Below, piece by piece: positions 11,729 to 24,238 of a stretch of 64,000 bases of DNA. Each line of letters starts with the position of its first letter. Position 1 is the first letter of the stretch. Below the pieces are notes generated by a model. The model was not told the origin of the DNA, searched no databases, and worked only from the letters and a program-made list of their open reading frames with translations. The DNA is from Trichaptum fuscoviolaceum. Its lineage: Eukaryota > Basidiomycota > Agaricomycetes > Hymenochaetales > Trichaptaceae. The translations under genes were made by a program, and so were the position numbers. The stretch spans positions 1,674,001-1,738,000 of the forward strand of contig CAJSYZ010000011.1 in NCBI GenBank assembly GCA_910574455.1. The letters are read 5' to 3'.

Positions 11729-12384
11729 TTAGTTATAACCCAGATCAGCAACACCTTCTGCGCACAATCCACAACTGAGGCATTCCAGACAAGCTAATGA
11801 AAGAATTGTTAGCTTGAGGTTGAAACTTATCAGATAGCAGATACTCACCAAGACCTCCACAGCATGCACACAGGTAGCAAGGACAACATAGCGGGTTCTC
11901 GAAGGCACCACGGCAGCACCATGCGCTTAACATGATAGCAAGTACCAAGAGGACGAATAAGCCGACAATCACGACAATTAAGTATACTAAATGGTAAAGG
12001 GTCAGATCTAATTGCTCGAGTTCAGCGCTTTAAAGATTCCTCACGTTTGTTTTTAACGAATAGACCCTGGTGGTCAGTGGTCGAACCATTGTTTTGGCGC
12101 TTTCCCAACACCCCTCCTCCTAAATCCGCACCAAGTCCCAGCATGGTCTCCATATCACAGAATTGCGACATAAGCAAGACAAACAGTGATATCAGCAAGA
12201 AGATAGCAGCAGCTATATGGAATATTCTTCGTCGCCGTTGACGATGACAAGAGCCGTGCTCGCAAGGTGATGCAGCTTCACATGCACCATGAGTCTGAGA
12301 GGACGGCATCAGATCGCCTTTTGACATTGAGAAGTCCATCGAGGACTGTGCGAGCGGCTGATAGGCAACTTTCGTAGGGTTCAT
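11729..12384 (-). CDS. Two-helix membrane protein with cysteine-rich tail
   Basis: Exons 12045-12384, 11849-11986 and 11729-11793 give 180 residues. The layout is a soluble N-terminus, then a first hydrophobic helix (IFHIAAAIFLLISLFVLLMS). A glycine-rich loop follows, then a second helix (LYLIVVIVGLFVLLVLAIML). The tail is very rich in cysteine: CCRGAFENPLCCPCYLCACC, then CLECLSCGLC, about 15 cysteines in 40 residues. Clustered cysteines next to a membrane helix suggest palmitoylation or metal binding at the membrane face; that is inference. The two helices sit in different frames of the genomic sequence and are joined only by the 58-nt intron at 11987-12044. I recall similar hypothetical proteins in other Agaricomycetes, but no characterised function. 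Confidence 0.75.
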
Positions 12385-13925
12385 TATGTCGTCAGAATGT
12401 TGTAATAAATTTCAGAGAGGTGAGTTTGAAGGAGGAGATTGCTCGTCTCCCGAATGCAGCGCCGGGACTTTATTGCCCTTGTCTATATTATGTAAGCACA
12501 GGCTGTGTTCCAGTTGTTTGTTGCGCAGCAACCAACGGCGCAGGCGCAATGGGAAAACACCATCAAGTTCTGCTTGGCAACTACCTTCTTCGCGGTCATC
12601 ATCATGATCGTTCGCATGCTGTGCTAATCGTGCTACTGCGCAGGAAGATTTCTCGAAGACCCGAAGAATCGCTTCCTTTCAGCCCAGAAGTACTGCTTCG
12701 CGCTCACCACGCAGAAACAAATGCTCATTGGCAAATACTGGTGCGTAGCAGCGTATCTGTACAATCAAGTGCTACTAATATAACACTTGAGATTAGTATC
12801 AATATCTGCCTTAGCTCAAAAATATATCTCAACTCTAGAGTATTGTGCTATCGTGTAGTCCTCCCGCGTCTCCAACTTGAAGTGTTTTCTCAGCGAGGAT
12901 GGCACATACCGCATAGCAGGATAAACGCTGTGCCACCCGTACTAGGAAACCACATAAGCGTAGAGCTGTGCTCTAGAACTTTTTTTCTCCATGCATCAAT
13001 AGCGCAGTGCGTTTGGCTTCTTTCGACTCCTATCCGCTAACTTTTCCAAACAGGCCGCGTTATGTAGTGAGATGTTTTGCACGTAGCGTATTTAAGGTGA
13101 GCTATGTACAGCTATCAACCTATCCGTTTCGACATTGGGAGCAAAACAGAGAAAATAATCACAGCATGCGTAACAAACTGTACCCTGTTGTGCAATGGTA
13201 TAGCAAGAGATGGAGCGAGGCGAGAATGGTCATTCACCACTTTTCGGAGCGAGCTCTCTGCTTCGGCCGATATTTCGATGACTTTGCCTTTGGAAAGCGA
13301 AAGCAACACCCAGCCTCAAAGCCATTCATAAACATCTAGTCAATGGGATTGCCAGTGCATACTTACACTTTTACATTCTGTAATTTGGGACAAAACAAAT
13401 TTGCGAAAGTTTTTTTTTGTCACACCTTTTGCACTGCAACTTGAAAGCGGTACCGTAAGTACATCATGATAAGGACAAACAAACAAGCGCCCAGTCGGTC
13501 CGTGTGTGCATAATTACGTCATACAAATTGCATCTCTTGGCGGAGTGGCAAATTTTGTATCCCAGACCTAGGGCAAGCAAAGGGAACACGTAAAACGTTG
13601 CGATCCCCCTTTCTTCATAACACTATTCTGATCATATTTTATGCACACATTTACAGACTTGGTTAGTTGCAAGTTTGCATCTGATAGCTTATGCGGAGAG
13701 TAGAAGGCAGACCAGCTGCTCGGCGTATGTTATCCTAATGCTCGCTTTACATACTTTCCGCCACGCAAACCCCGCGGTTACAATAGTACCAGGAACTGAA
13801 TGAAGGAACACACGGTCATCAAAGTCCTCAATGACGACCCTTTCTTTTCTTTCTCGGGACATTAGCACTGTCAAGAGCTCGTCTGAGTATCCAGAGGCCA
13901 TCAAACCAATTGTTCTAAGCTGACA
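12385..13925. other. 1.5-kb interval without a confident gene
   Basis: Open frames on the plus strand at 12420-13040 and 13007-13339 overlap and lack conserved motifs. One frame near 12500-12610 encodes a single hydrophobic segment (TIKFCLATTFFAVIIMIVRM) that might belong to a small unmodelled gene. No splice pattern extends it. A polyT tract lies near 13420. Nothing else is visible. Confidence 0.4.
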
Positions 13926-15996
13926 ATGGACGTTGATGCTGATCAAGAGGGCTCCTCAGATTATCAGACAACTATATATTCCTCAGAGTCCGGAACTCCG
14001 GCCCCTTCTGTCTATTCCTACTCATCGTCGCGCGACGGGCAAGTTTATCTTCGTGAGCTAGGAGGCCGAACTTTGAACGCGAAAAACGACCTTTATCTCC
14101 TCCCCGCTGGTATGCTTTCCCTTGTTTCTTCTGTACATATAACACTCATATTCCTGATACAGATGAATATGAACACAACAGACTGTGAGTATATCTCCTC
14201 TATCAGCTCCATATCGACCTGATGTCGAAGATAAGCGACAAACAACACTTCGTCCACCTCCTCTCCGTCGGTGGTCTTTATATGGCCAAGCAAGAAGTCG
14301 AAGAGGCGCTAAAGCCAATGCCTGGTGTTTCACGATCTATTCTTGACTTAGGTATTTGCTATTAAGCTTCGATCGCGTTAGCAGAAATAGGCTTTACATA
14401 ACTATCGCACATAAAGGATGTGGAGGGGGCGTCTGGTCAGATCTTACCTTACTAGATCTGTTGTTCGATTCTAATGGATGTCTTACAGGGCGACAAGCAT
14501 GGCCGAAGAATACCCTCATGCGCAGGTTGTGGGCGTCGACCTCGCTCCCACTACGACAAGGTAGTACCTTGTTTCATGATCGTGGAGGAAGCTTTTGATT
14601 AACCACACAACAGACCTCCTCCGAGCAATTGTCGGTAAGCTGTGCGGTTACGGCACCTCCGAGCTTTTTACTAAACAGTATTTAGTTTCGAGTTCGATGA
14701 CGTTTGTACTTTTTATATACCCTTTTTCTGTGTCACTAATGGCAGGCAGTTCACTTTAGGACTTGAACATTATTACAACTCCTTTGATGTTGTACATCTT
14801 CGGTCTGTTGCCAACGGTGTATGTAGAGGATTTCTTGCAGCCGTTCATACCCGGGTTAAGAAATGTCAATCCAGGTGAAGGATTATAAATGGCTAGTCAA
14901 TGAAACGGCTAAATGCGTAAAATATGGTATGCCATCTTGATTAACACCAAGTTTAATTCATTTTCTGATGAAACGCCAGGAGGAGTTTTAATCTACGTAG
15001 AAGGCAATTTCGAGGTCATGAACGAACAGCGAGTGCCTCAAGAGATTGCGTTCGGAGAGGGCACTCCGTGGCAATCCTGGGTAGCTCGGATGTGTTTCGG
15101 TTAGTTTCCGAATCCGAATATAAAGCAACCTAATAGTGAAATACTGTCAGAGGCATATAATTCAATGAAAGCTCGTGGAAGTGCTGTTGATGCCGGAATC
15201 ATGTTAGAGCGATGGATGAATGAATGCCCCGATCTTGGTCCAGTGAAATATGATACGAAGTGGATTCCAATGGGGCCTTGGCAAACAGGTATGCCCATCT
15301 TAGGCTCTTATTTTGTTTTACTCAGACCGTTTTTGGGATAGGTTCAAGCGACGAAGAGACGCGATTACTTATAGCTATCGGGACACTGATGCGCCAGAAT
15401 ATGAAGGCAAGCGTATGTTAAACTTGTTACGGTGGGATATAACGTAACATATATGCTAGGAGTTCGCAAAATCGCTAATTCCGGTGTTTGTGGCTGGCGG
15501 CTACGCGCCTGAGCTAATTGATCGATTTGTATCAGGGACGAATGAAGGTATTATAATTATAAACAATGCTTCTCATCGCAATTCTGAAAGCATGGTTTAC
15601 ACAGAGCTTGACGCATTGGGGTTCCACATGTACCTTCGCTACCACCATTGCTGGGCACGGCGTATAACGAAGGCCGATCCTGACGCAGGAGGAGGAGGAC
15701 CCGATATAAATATGGAATCCGAGCCCGACCCTCCTAATCTGACTTCGTCGTCTCCGGGACTGGCGGGAAGTCCCGAACACCGTGCTCACTCACCGCTCGA
15801 GTTTTACGGATCGCCCTCTCCGCCGCCGCCACCAGGTCCACGAGCAGTAAGGGTGGTATGGAAAGTGAATCCAGAAACCGGAGAGAAGTTCTTAGACACC
15901 GAGTCATTCATGGGCTCGGTGCGATCCATGGGTAGTGCGAGCATGAGTATATCGTCTACATCCTCGATAGCCAAGCATATACAACACAGAAACTAA
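13926..15996 (+). CDS. SAM-dependent methyltransferase, copy 1
   Basis: Class I methyltransferase of the Agaricomycete LaeA-like type; substrate unknown. Fourteen exons: 13926-14109, 14163-14184, 14236-14351, 14417-14435, 14489-14560, 14614-14634, 14686-14701, 14750-14818, 14875-14926, 14980-15099, 15151-15288, 15342-15412, 15460-15547, 15605-15996, giving 459 residues. Signatures: LPADEYEHNRLDKQH, SAM motif I ILDLGCGGGVW, PHAQVVGVDLAP with the ribose-binding acidic residue, NCRFEFDDFTLGLEHYYNSF, FDVVHLRSVANG, then GGVLIYVEGNFEVMNE. Five exons are only 16-22 or 52 nt. The C-terminal tail is proline- and serine-rich with a conserved end (VVWKVNPETGEKFLDTESF). The inverted paralogue at 37399-39449 has the same exon lengths through exon 13, which supports both models. 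Confidence 0.88.
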
Positions 15997-16377
15997 ATTG
16001 TAACCTTCATATAACATCCGAACCATCATTGCACAATGCATATCAGTATAAGCTATCACATGCAATAACACTCGTACCTTCTTTACTATGACTGGTGCGC
16101 TATGTGACCATTTGTATGCCTATCGTTTACTTCAGTAAGGATCCAGGGCAAGGGCGGCCGACAAGCCGTCACAGTGTGCTCTGAATTGAAGATAAAGGAA
16201 TAAAAACGGTTTGTCGCCATTCGCACCGTAGTTATTATATGGGATCCAGTCCCACAAAATCCGCTATATTCAATATTGCCACGCTCGGAGCATCTACAAA
16301 TTACAGATACATAGACAGAATGAGATGATTTCTCTAAGATCATCAGATAAATTATACAATGAATTTGGACTTCTCGA
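15997..16377. other. Convergent 3' interval, nothing seen
   Basis: This lies between the methyltransferase and the oxidoreductase 3' ends. No open frame or repeat stands out. Confidence 0.5.
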
Positions 16378-18566
16378 TCACCACCCAAATACCCTAAAGA
16401 AAAAGGATTTCGTTAGTGTGATGTTTGAGAAACATAAATTGTTAACCTACTCTTCGTGCAGCTCGATTCCGCCCACGGAAGATCGTGTCGGTCCATCCAC
16501 TTTCCTCACTGTCTCTCTGACTTCTGCAGCGAGCTCGACTGGTCCACACACGCAGACAGCCACACCCGTCGGGCCCTTCAGTGATGACGTGCACATGACG
16601 ACGGAGTCGAGAGACTTCTTGATATTCGGACGTCCGGGCTGTATTTCTACACCCACCGGCATTGAGACAGGAGGTTCAAGAGTGTAAGCAAGCTTCTCCT
16701 CCGGGATCGCGGAAGCGCGCGTATATCGAACTGTGATTTTGATTATTAAGTCTTGAGCGAGACTGCAGGCGGAGATGATAGAAGAAAACATGGAAGCAAG
16801 AGGCCTCATGGAGTCTACGATAAGATTATTAGGTCGAAATGATTAAAAGACATAATATGGTCACTCTTACTCATGTCTTGAGTTATCCAGACGATCTCGA
16901 TGAAATGTACATTGGACTTGCCCTGCTGAACCATCTGAACGACCTCTTCTGCTGCACTCAAGGCCAATGTGACGCCGCTACCTCCGGTCACGATCAGAAC
17001 GCCCGAGTAGCTCGAAAGAACCATATTACCCAAACCGCCTATCGAATTTCAGGCTTTTATCTTTCTAACACTTAATATATGCGACTCACCATATGGCCCC
17101 TCAACGATGACGTTCATGCGCCTATAGTGTCCATAACCCCCCTCGGCACTGTAGTGATCCGCACGTCCTGCAGCGGCGTAGAGGTTGTTTGTCCACCTCC
17201 CAGCCTTCTTACACATCAGGACGAGCCCCTTCCCTTCCGCAGAGTCGCTCGCACTCGCGATAGTGAACGGGTGCGCAATCGTCCAGCTCGTAAGACCAAG
17301 TTCGGTTGTGAGAAAGCGTATGCGCACGTGTTGGCCTGCGCGCCATCCAGTAGTCAGAGTAGGAACCTCGATCCGGGTCACGCCAAGTTCGGGAATTGCT
17401 TGTACTCGCGCCTTAGTGAAGCGGGACTTGACGATGCGCAAGACGTGATCGATGCCGTAGATAGCTATGCCAATCACGACATACTTGACTGCCGATTCAT
17501 AATGCATCGCAGCCTTCACGATGTTGTCAGAGTGCATCGAAAGATAGAAAGGATCTCATACATACGCCTAACATGAAGAGGAAGATACCCAGTAGATGGG
17601 ACGTCAGGAAGAGTGGATAGCAGCGTTGCCGGAGGAATGGGATTGAGAGGAAATAGAGGAGCTCCATCCCGGTGAGTGCCACCACACCCCACATGATGAA
17701 ATGCACCTGCAATTTAGCAGAAAGGGTTCCGGCGATTGCATACTTGTAGACTACAAATAAAACAGTTGGTAACGTTTACCAATTTCACATATGGAAAGCT
17801 TACAGTAGCCAATTGCATGGAGATTGGCTGTGGCGAAGATGACTATGCCGACAAGACGGTGGAGGTAATTTAGCTGGAGACAGGTTAGTAATCAAATATT
17901 TCTGCAGCCGTATAGACAACACACCCGTTCGTAGCCGATGGAGAGAAGCATGCCAATCGAGTTGTTCTTCGTGCCGAGGACGACAACAAACGGAATTTGT
18001 GAGACTGAAATCAGCCCGAGGCGTGCCGGGTGCGCGAGAGGGTCCCCTGCATAAAACACTACGACGAGAATACCAGTGATGTAGATGACGGTGAGTGCCA
18101 GCTTTCCATAAGTTTTTCCGGGTGTAAGAGAGCGAGAAAAGAAAGATGATATAGGATACAGAGAAGATGAGAGAGAAGGAACGTGGAGAGGGGGAGAACT
18201 CGTCGGAACCAGGTGCCCGCCGTGCCTTCCGAATTCATTACTAGCGTAAGGAGCGTGACTTGATGGTTTCTGTAGTTTCTCGGCAGTATCTCGTGCATAC
18301 TGCGTCGTAGCGAGCGTGGACTGACGTTGAGCAGAGAGATCATAAGCGGAGCCGGCCCTCAGAATGATTCCCTTTGCCGTCTTTGAAAGACTGGAGATCC
18401 GACCAAAGGTTCGGGGGATGGCAGCTAAGAAAAAGAGAGCAATGGCGCCAAATAAAGCGATGTCTAGCCAGTAGACCATCATCTCATCTGGACTGGGGCC
18501 TGAAGGAACAGAGGCAGGAGCCTTCGCGGTTGGTGAGGCCACGGTCGAAGTACCAGTCGACGCCAT
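16378..18566 (-). CDS. Ferric-chelate reductase (FRE/NADPH-oxidase family)
   Basis: Membrane flavocytochrome that carries electrons from cytosolic NADPH through FAD and two hemes to extracellular iron or copper. Exons 17925-18566, 17804-17873, 17566-17750, 17090-17513, 16871-17038, 16451-16814, 16378-16393 give 622 residues. Seen: several hydrophobic helices, two heme pairs each with 13 residues between histidines (HRLVG...NLHAIG and SHLLG...AAMHY, the second spanning an exon junction), the FAD motif AHPFTIAS, the NAD segments VEGPYGGLG and VTGGSGVTLAL, and CGPVELAAEV near the end. The last exon is 16 nt and restores the conserved terminus HEEVFGW; without it the frame stops at HEE. A serine-rich loop lies between helices one and two. 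The metal substrate is not shown by sequence. Confidence 0.9.
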
Positions 18567-19762
18567 GGAGGAGAGCCAGAGAAGTGGAAAGGAGTGAAAA
18601 GTTACCAGAAGGATGGAGAGTTATGCATCCGCGATCGATTCCCTTTAAATAAGGGTCGACCCGCAGTGGTCAATTTGCGCGAGACCACTCAAAGGCTCAA
18701 CATTCCGTTATTGGTGCCAAGACGACCGCGCATGCCTCATGTCGGGAGCCGTTTAAAACAGGGTAAGATACCATCCGGGGTCCTAGTCCTCGACATATGC
18801 TATGTTATTTTTCTGGCCCAGTGAGTGAAATCGCTTGACGGGTGGAATGTTCATCCAGTAAGATGTGGAGCGCTTGCGACATTCGTTTGTAAAATTTCGA
18901 GGACAGAGCCTAAATAACTTATAAGGTTGACAACCACTTTCATGCAGCTCACTGTCCATCTGAGGGCACTGTGAATGGCAAGTCCAGAGTCAGAGAGCTA
19001 TACCCATCACCACTTCCTTAACTTCAAGGGTGAATTCCGGAGCAAGGGACATAGCTGAGTACAAAATAAATACGAAAATGAAGACGTACCGGAGATAACT
19101 CTATCCCTACAACGGCAGCCGTAAGTTGACTTTGAGTTAAGCGCAGTCGCATAGTTGATTGCAACTCCTCCTGTTATCTTTCCGATTAGTTTATTTTGTT
19201 CAATAAGGCCCACCAAATATGAGCCTGCATTGTCTTCAGACATGTCCACTTGACGACACGAGCTATTACACATAAATTAGTGTGAAGCTTCCAGCATCGC
19301 GAAGAACAACGCGATTGTGATCGGCCTCCGTGCGCAGCACTATTAGGACAGTAAGGTAGCTGAGTGAACTCCATGCAGCTTCCAAGCGTAGTAGTAGACG
19401 TTCATTAGACCCCGAGAGAAAGAAAATATGAACTGAAATCTGAGATGTTGCCAGTAGCTGCCACCGTCACGGTTTTGTCTGAAAAGCTTAAGTTAAATGT
19501 GACATGCTTTATCTGTGACAATACTAGAATAAGGACGTCACACGGTGTGATACCGATAATCGGGGTTCGGTACCGACGATGATCCGTCTCCGTTAACGGA
19601 ACAACTTGAAAGTGTTGAAAACAGTTGTCTTCAACATTTTACAGAAGAATTGTCGATTATTGACACTGGCAGGTAATGTGTCATATCAAACATTACAAGA
19701 AAAAGGTGATTACAATGTTTTACTCAGTGAGCGCTATGGAGTATTCACGGAACACGTATAAT
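18567..19762. other. 1.2-kb interval, no gene seen
   Basis: Upstream of the ferric reductase and downstream of the multi-pass membrane protein. Frames reach at most about 90 codons and show no motif. The ferric reductase promoter should lie in its left part. Confidence 0.45.
18644..18651 (-). promoter_or_regulatory. TATA-like element of the ferric reductase gene
   Basis: TATTTAAA on the minus strand lies about 78 nt upstream of the ATG at 18566. It is a weak match to a TATA box. I did not find a convincing iron-regulatory GATA pair nearby. Confidence 0.3.
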
Positions 19763-21591
19763 TCAAATATGCGGAATGATCTTCGTCCAGGTCACTGTTT
19801 CAAGCGCAGAATCTGGAAGATTGCGGAGCGATAAGAGTGCGAGCAGCAAAAGTGCCACGCGGGCAAGTGGGTAGATAGTGGCCAAAGATGTTTCCAAAGG
19901 CCTTTTCCAGATCGCCCAGTACCGGGACGATTTTTGAGGATGATGGCGATAGTGTGCATCCTTCCATTTGGTGAACAAGAAGCCATATAGAGGGCTGCCC
20001 ACGATTATGCTGAGACAAGCACCGACTAGGGCTAGAGAGGAGACACGCCAAAGAATCTGCTCGGTTTGTGTTTGGAAGCCGAAGTTCCATGCAGCGCAGT
20101 GGACGAGACCAAATGCAGCACCTGCACTGGCGGAGACGAACAACAGGGGCTTGATGTCCGCATGATAGCTGTAGAATATCATCGACAAGATCCACTTCAG
20201 TTCAAATTCATCGAACAGCAAAGTCGTGATCGAAAGTGAATGCAGTTTGACGCGAACGTCCTCGAATCCATCGGGTTCGACCAGCCAGAACGGATAAAGA
20301 ATTCTCTCCGCTGGTAGGAAGATGAGGATATGGGGAAGGTATAGCAGCCTGCAGAGGAACAAATTCCAAACCCAATGCATAATCCCATGTAAGAGGGAAG
20401 GAACGAGTTTGTGGTTGGTAGTAGGCCGATGGTTCCGAGATCCTAGATCTCTGAGATACTCAATGAAATGAGAGGCAGCGCTTCCCATTCGTCCTGGAAT
20501 GGCTTTAAAAGAACAATAGATCTCGTGGAACCCGTTGAATATTCGTCGCCAGTACAGTAAGACCGCGAGATCGAGAATGAACCGTTGCATAACTCTCTTT
20601 GCCACGAGCAACAAATAATCGGCAAACCGGCAGTCTTCATCGAACGACCATTCGCCAGTATATGTCTCTCTCTCCGCCAAAATTTTCTCGGCTTCCTTGG
20701 TCCGGATTATGATTGGACATTGGACGTCAAGCGGCTTGCTCCACCAGCAAAGGTACATAACAGTGTTAAGCCCAGCGAGGGCAGCTGTCGTAAGCTCGAT
20801 CTCTGTGACCACTAAACCCTGCCACACTCGCGCGACGAGTTGGACGATAAACCATGAAATCTGTAACAACGCAACACCCTTCGAAAGAGCGTCGCCTTTG
20901 CTTCGGTCATCGATTTCTTCTTCAGTGGTTTCCGGAAAGTCTATACTGTGGCTCGAAAGCAAGTCTTTAAATCTGTGAAAGTCTAACACTCCTTGCCATA
21001 ACTCGTCTTTGCCTTCCACTCTATAAGCATAGCGTTTGTTGATTGACACCCAGTCCGATTTGTTCAAGAAATCCTTGTCGTAAACTTCGTCTTTGGTGCA
21101 GATCAACTTGAATCCTCCCATCTGGAGAAAATGTCCATGCTTCACTGACCAAGGTTTGTCTAAAATCATGTAGGTGAGCTGTCAACAAGTCCTCAATCCG
21201 AAAGTTGAGAACACATACAAGACTTGGGCAGTGCCTTATTGATCATCTCCCTTATCATCACTGCCCCACGCCACTGCCTAAATGCCCATACACACATGAT
21301 CTCCGGAGCAAGAAGAGCCAAAAACATCAAAAACAATCTCCGTCGCAGTATCGACCACTTGTCTTCTCCGAGCCATTGGATATTGGGATGCACCGAGACC
21401 CATGTAACGGTTAACGTTGTTGCCCAACAGCTCCAGAGAATGTCCCATGCTGATCGACCTGGACATGCAGTGGACGACTGCTCCGGGTCATTCGCACCGG
21501 TCGCGACCAGAGTGTGATGTCCTGCAGATGAGATAGGCGCCGCTATTGTCCCGCCTTGACGAAAGAGTATAAAGAGAAGTAACGTGAGCAT
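19763..21591 (-). CDS. Multi-pass membrane protein of an uncharacterised Agaricomycete family
   Basis: Exons 21219-21591 and 19763-21159 (59-nt intron) give 589 residues. A signal-like hydrophobic start is followed by ILWSCWATTLTVTWVSVHPN, RRLFLMFLALLAPEIMCVWA and FRQWRGA. Then come SVKHGHFLQMGGFKL, several further hydrophobic helices and a tryptophan- and arginine-rich C-terminus. This combination (a tryptophan-rich first helix with WVSVHPN, then HGHFLQMGGF) recurs in many copies in Agaricomycete genomes as hypothetical proteins. I know no biochemical role. No enzyme motif is visible; a membrane-bound or secretory-pathway location is inferred. Confidence 0.75.
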
Positions 21592-23129
21592 CGCAAACGT
21601 ACGGGGATATAGACCAAGAAATCAGAGGCGAGCATGATATAGCGTCTTGGATGAGCGCTCGACTTAAATATGAGAACGATAGACATACTCTAAGTCTTCT
21701 CGGAAGAAGTAGGCATCGCCTCCCTAAGACAGATGCTTCCATATATGTTGTTTCGCATACAAGTCCCTTGACTGTAAAAGCTGCGCCAGTCACGTAGATA
21801 TACGTCTAGGGATGATCTAGACTCGTGTCCAGTAGTTACATGTGAATGTAACGACTGGAGTTACTCAATCAGGAAGTAGTACAGTCACCTGATATCCATC
21901 CGTATTAGGAGGCATGTCCATATATAGAGGCATGTCTATGTGAGGAATAGACTCGGGATTTTCCCGAAACCAGTGAGAGTAAGCTAAATCGAGTGTGAAA
22001 GTCACACGCGATTTGCGCCGGTCATAGGACCGACGCGTGCGTCAACGCGCCTCTTTTCCTACTATAACGTACCACGACATCGTATTTATGTTGTAGTTAA
22101 TTTATGCAGTATTCTACACCACTGAAGCGCCCATTAGGGGAGTGTAATCAAAACTTATCATTCAATGATGCTACTCCAGGTGAAAAAAGGACTTATAGAA
22201 AAAAACCTAAGCTCGAGAGCACAGTAGCTGCGACTCTGATAAGTTCGAGCGCATTGTCACAATCAGATACTCCTTCGAGAGCGAGCTCGATACATTTAAG
22301 TTACAATCTACCTGAGATATCAGCTTCTCCGCACCCAAGTGTCTTACACACAATGAACGAGTTCAGGAGTGACCGGAACTCGGGAAGCTACCGGCGACTT
22401 ACGAAACCCGGCGAGAAACTGCCACCACAAGGCTTATTACTCAGGCACACTGTGACCCATAGGTCACAATGAGGTTACTGGCCTCCCTCTGATTGAGTAC
22501 TACCAGTCGCTTCATTTATCCAACCTCCCAACCTCAAAAGATAAATTGCGACTGGCTACGAGTCTAGGGATGATCAGACTTGAACGGACAAGCGGTGATG
22601 TGGGGATCCCGGAGGAGCCTGAGTTCAGAATTTAATTCATTCACCGCACACTGTACAGCCTCGGGTTGTACGGCGTGAAGCGGAAAACCACGTTCATTTT
22701 GTTCCGTAGTGCAGTTAATCAGTGCAAAGAGAAAAGCCAACAAGAGCACAGAGTATCAGAGAAGATGAGTGTGGGTGAAGAGAGACTCGGCGTTCCGGTT
22801 GGGTGATTTATGAGAATGTAGAATGACATAATCCTCATTTTTACAACACTGGCAGTCACGGTGGCAGTGATTGTTATTCTTCAAAGACACGAAATTCATA
22901 TTACAAGCTAAACTACATTCTGATTATGAACGAGATGGAAACATGTATGGAACAATGTAGTGACTAGCAGGGGCACCAACATGGGTAATCTAAAGGCACT
23001 GCGCGCGACAAATTTTATAAACAAAACGAAGGAGTGTAAAGGTGTGGAGGGTGAAGGAATAAATATGCAGCTGCTTGCTCCAAGGTATAGTGCTGTAATC
23101 AGTCTCCTCTCCGATACGAGAGGTCACAC
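21592..23129. other. 1.5-kb interval with one unassigned open frame
   Basis: A plus-strand frame at 22104-22472 starts with ATG and encodes 122 residues rich in serine, lysine and proline (MQYSTPLKRPLGECNQN at the start). It has no recognised domain; it could be a small disordered protein or chance. A short motif, aggcatgtc, is repeated at 21910 and 21927. Nothing else stands out. Confidence 0.35.
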
Positions 23130-24238
23130 TTAATCGTCCGACATATAGTCATCTTCTTCGTCATCGTCGCTTGATCCAGCCTCGTCGCGCAGAGACCAGG
23201 AGTTTGACATGTCTTGCCTCGGTCGGAAGGCCTGCGGGAAAGTCGGTGGGACACCGTAACTGCGCACCTTTGAAGGCAGAACATTTGCAAATCCGTGTGT
23301 AGAACGAGCGAAAGACGGTGCCTGATATATCGGCGTGATATGCTTCGTAGTCACCGAGGATGGAAGAGCAATAGGTCGTGTTGGTGGTGGGGCTCTTCCA
23401 ACGCTGTCCTATAGGAGGGTTGTCAATCAAAGTTATGTTTACAAGGTCTTAGAATTACAACCTTTGGAGAATAAGGCGGAGCCGAGAGCACGGTAGAGAG
23501 AGATGAGATCGAAAGGGTACGTGTACTCCCACTCCCACTGTCCTCGTCATCCAGTTCTGAGAAGACGGCTGGCGACCGTTCCTGACTATTCCTCCGGTGT
23601 GGCTGCATCGGAGGAGTCTTAGTGACCTTGGTCTCGGACTGTCTCACAGCCTGCTCGAGCGCCGGACCAGAGCGACCTTCAACGACCAAGCTTGCAACCT
23701 TCTCGCAATGGCGTCTTTGTGTCCCGATCTCGGCTTCGCTGCGCCCTTTCTTGACCTGTCGGCGACGACCGAGCGACACAGGATCGGTTGGACTGTACTG
23801 ATAATCAGGATACTTTTGCGCATGACGCTCTTTCTCCTGTTCCGCGCGAGAGTACCACTCCCGTTTTTCGACGTCAGACATATTGCTCCATACTTTTCCG
23901 GCGATGCGCGAGATGTTCTGGTGGTTCTTCTCAATGGAGGTTGGAACACGGTTGTTCTGTACGAAGTCTGAGCGAAACAACATAAACGCATTGGGCGGAC
24001 GAGGGATGTGACCCGCTGGCCTTTTCCTGCCATGCGACTTAGACGGTTCGCGAGCCGGAAACTGGGCAGTCCGACTACCTGATGGAGCGTTCTCTAGATC
24101 AGGGGACGGACTAGGATTCGTAAATCGAGGGCTACCTGGCAATGAAAGAGTTCAGCATCGATAGAAGTCAATAATTCATCGACACTGACTATGAAATGTG
24201 AGGATCTGGGATTTCCAGTTCGACGAGGATGAAGACAT
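23130..24238 (-). CDS. HMG-box DNA-binding protein (MATA-HMG/Sox-like)
   Basis: Nuclear DNA-bending transcription regulator, by domain. Exons 24190-24238, 23462-24135, 23130-23408 give 333 residues. The HMG box covers about residues 58-130. It shows the minor-groove wedge signature HIPRPPNAFMLFRSDF, then NISRIAGKVWSNMSDVEKRE and YSRAEQEKERHAQKYPDYQY, which is the sequence-specific subclass that includes fungal mating-type and Ste11/Rox1-like factors. The rest is serine- and proline-rich. The C-terminus ends in an acidic run (SSDDDEEDDYMSDD). The first exon uses a gtcagt donor and supplies the only in-frame ATG; otherwise the frame would open on a non-ATG codon. No pheromone or homeodomain genes lie nearby, so this is not obviously a mating locus. 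Confidence 0.85.

Noticed and set aside
13926..21591. Secondary-metabolite cluster built on the methyltransferase, oxidoreductase and membrane protein
   Set aside because: No core synthase (PKS, NRPS, terpene cyclase) is present, and the ferric reductase and other neighbours are explained by unrelated roles.
23130..24238. Mating-type locus
   Set aside because: The HMG-box protein alone is not enough: no homeodomain pair, pheromone receptor or pheromone gene is visible nearby.
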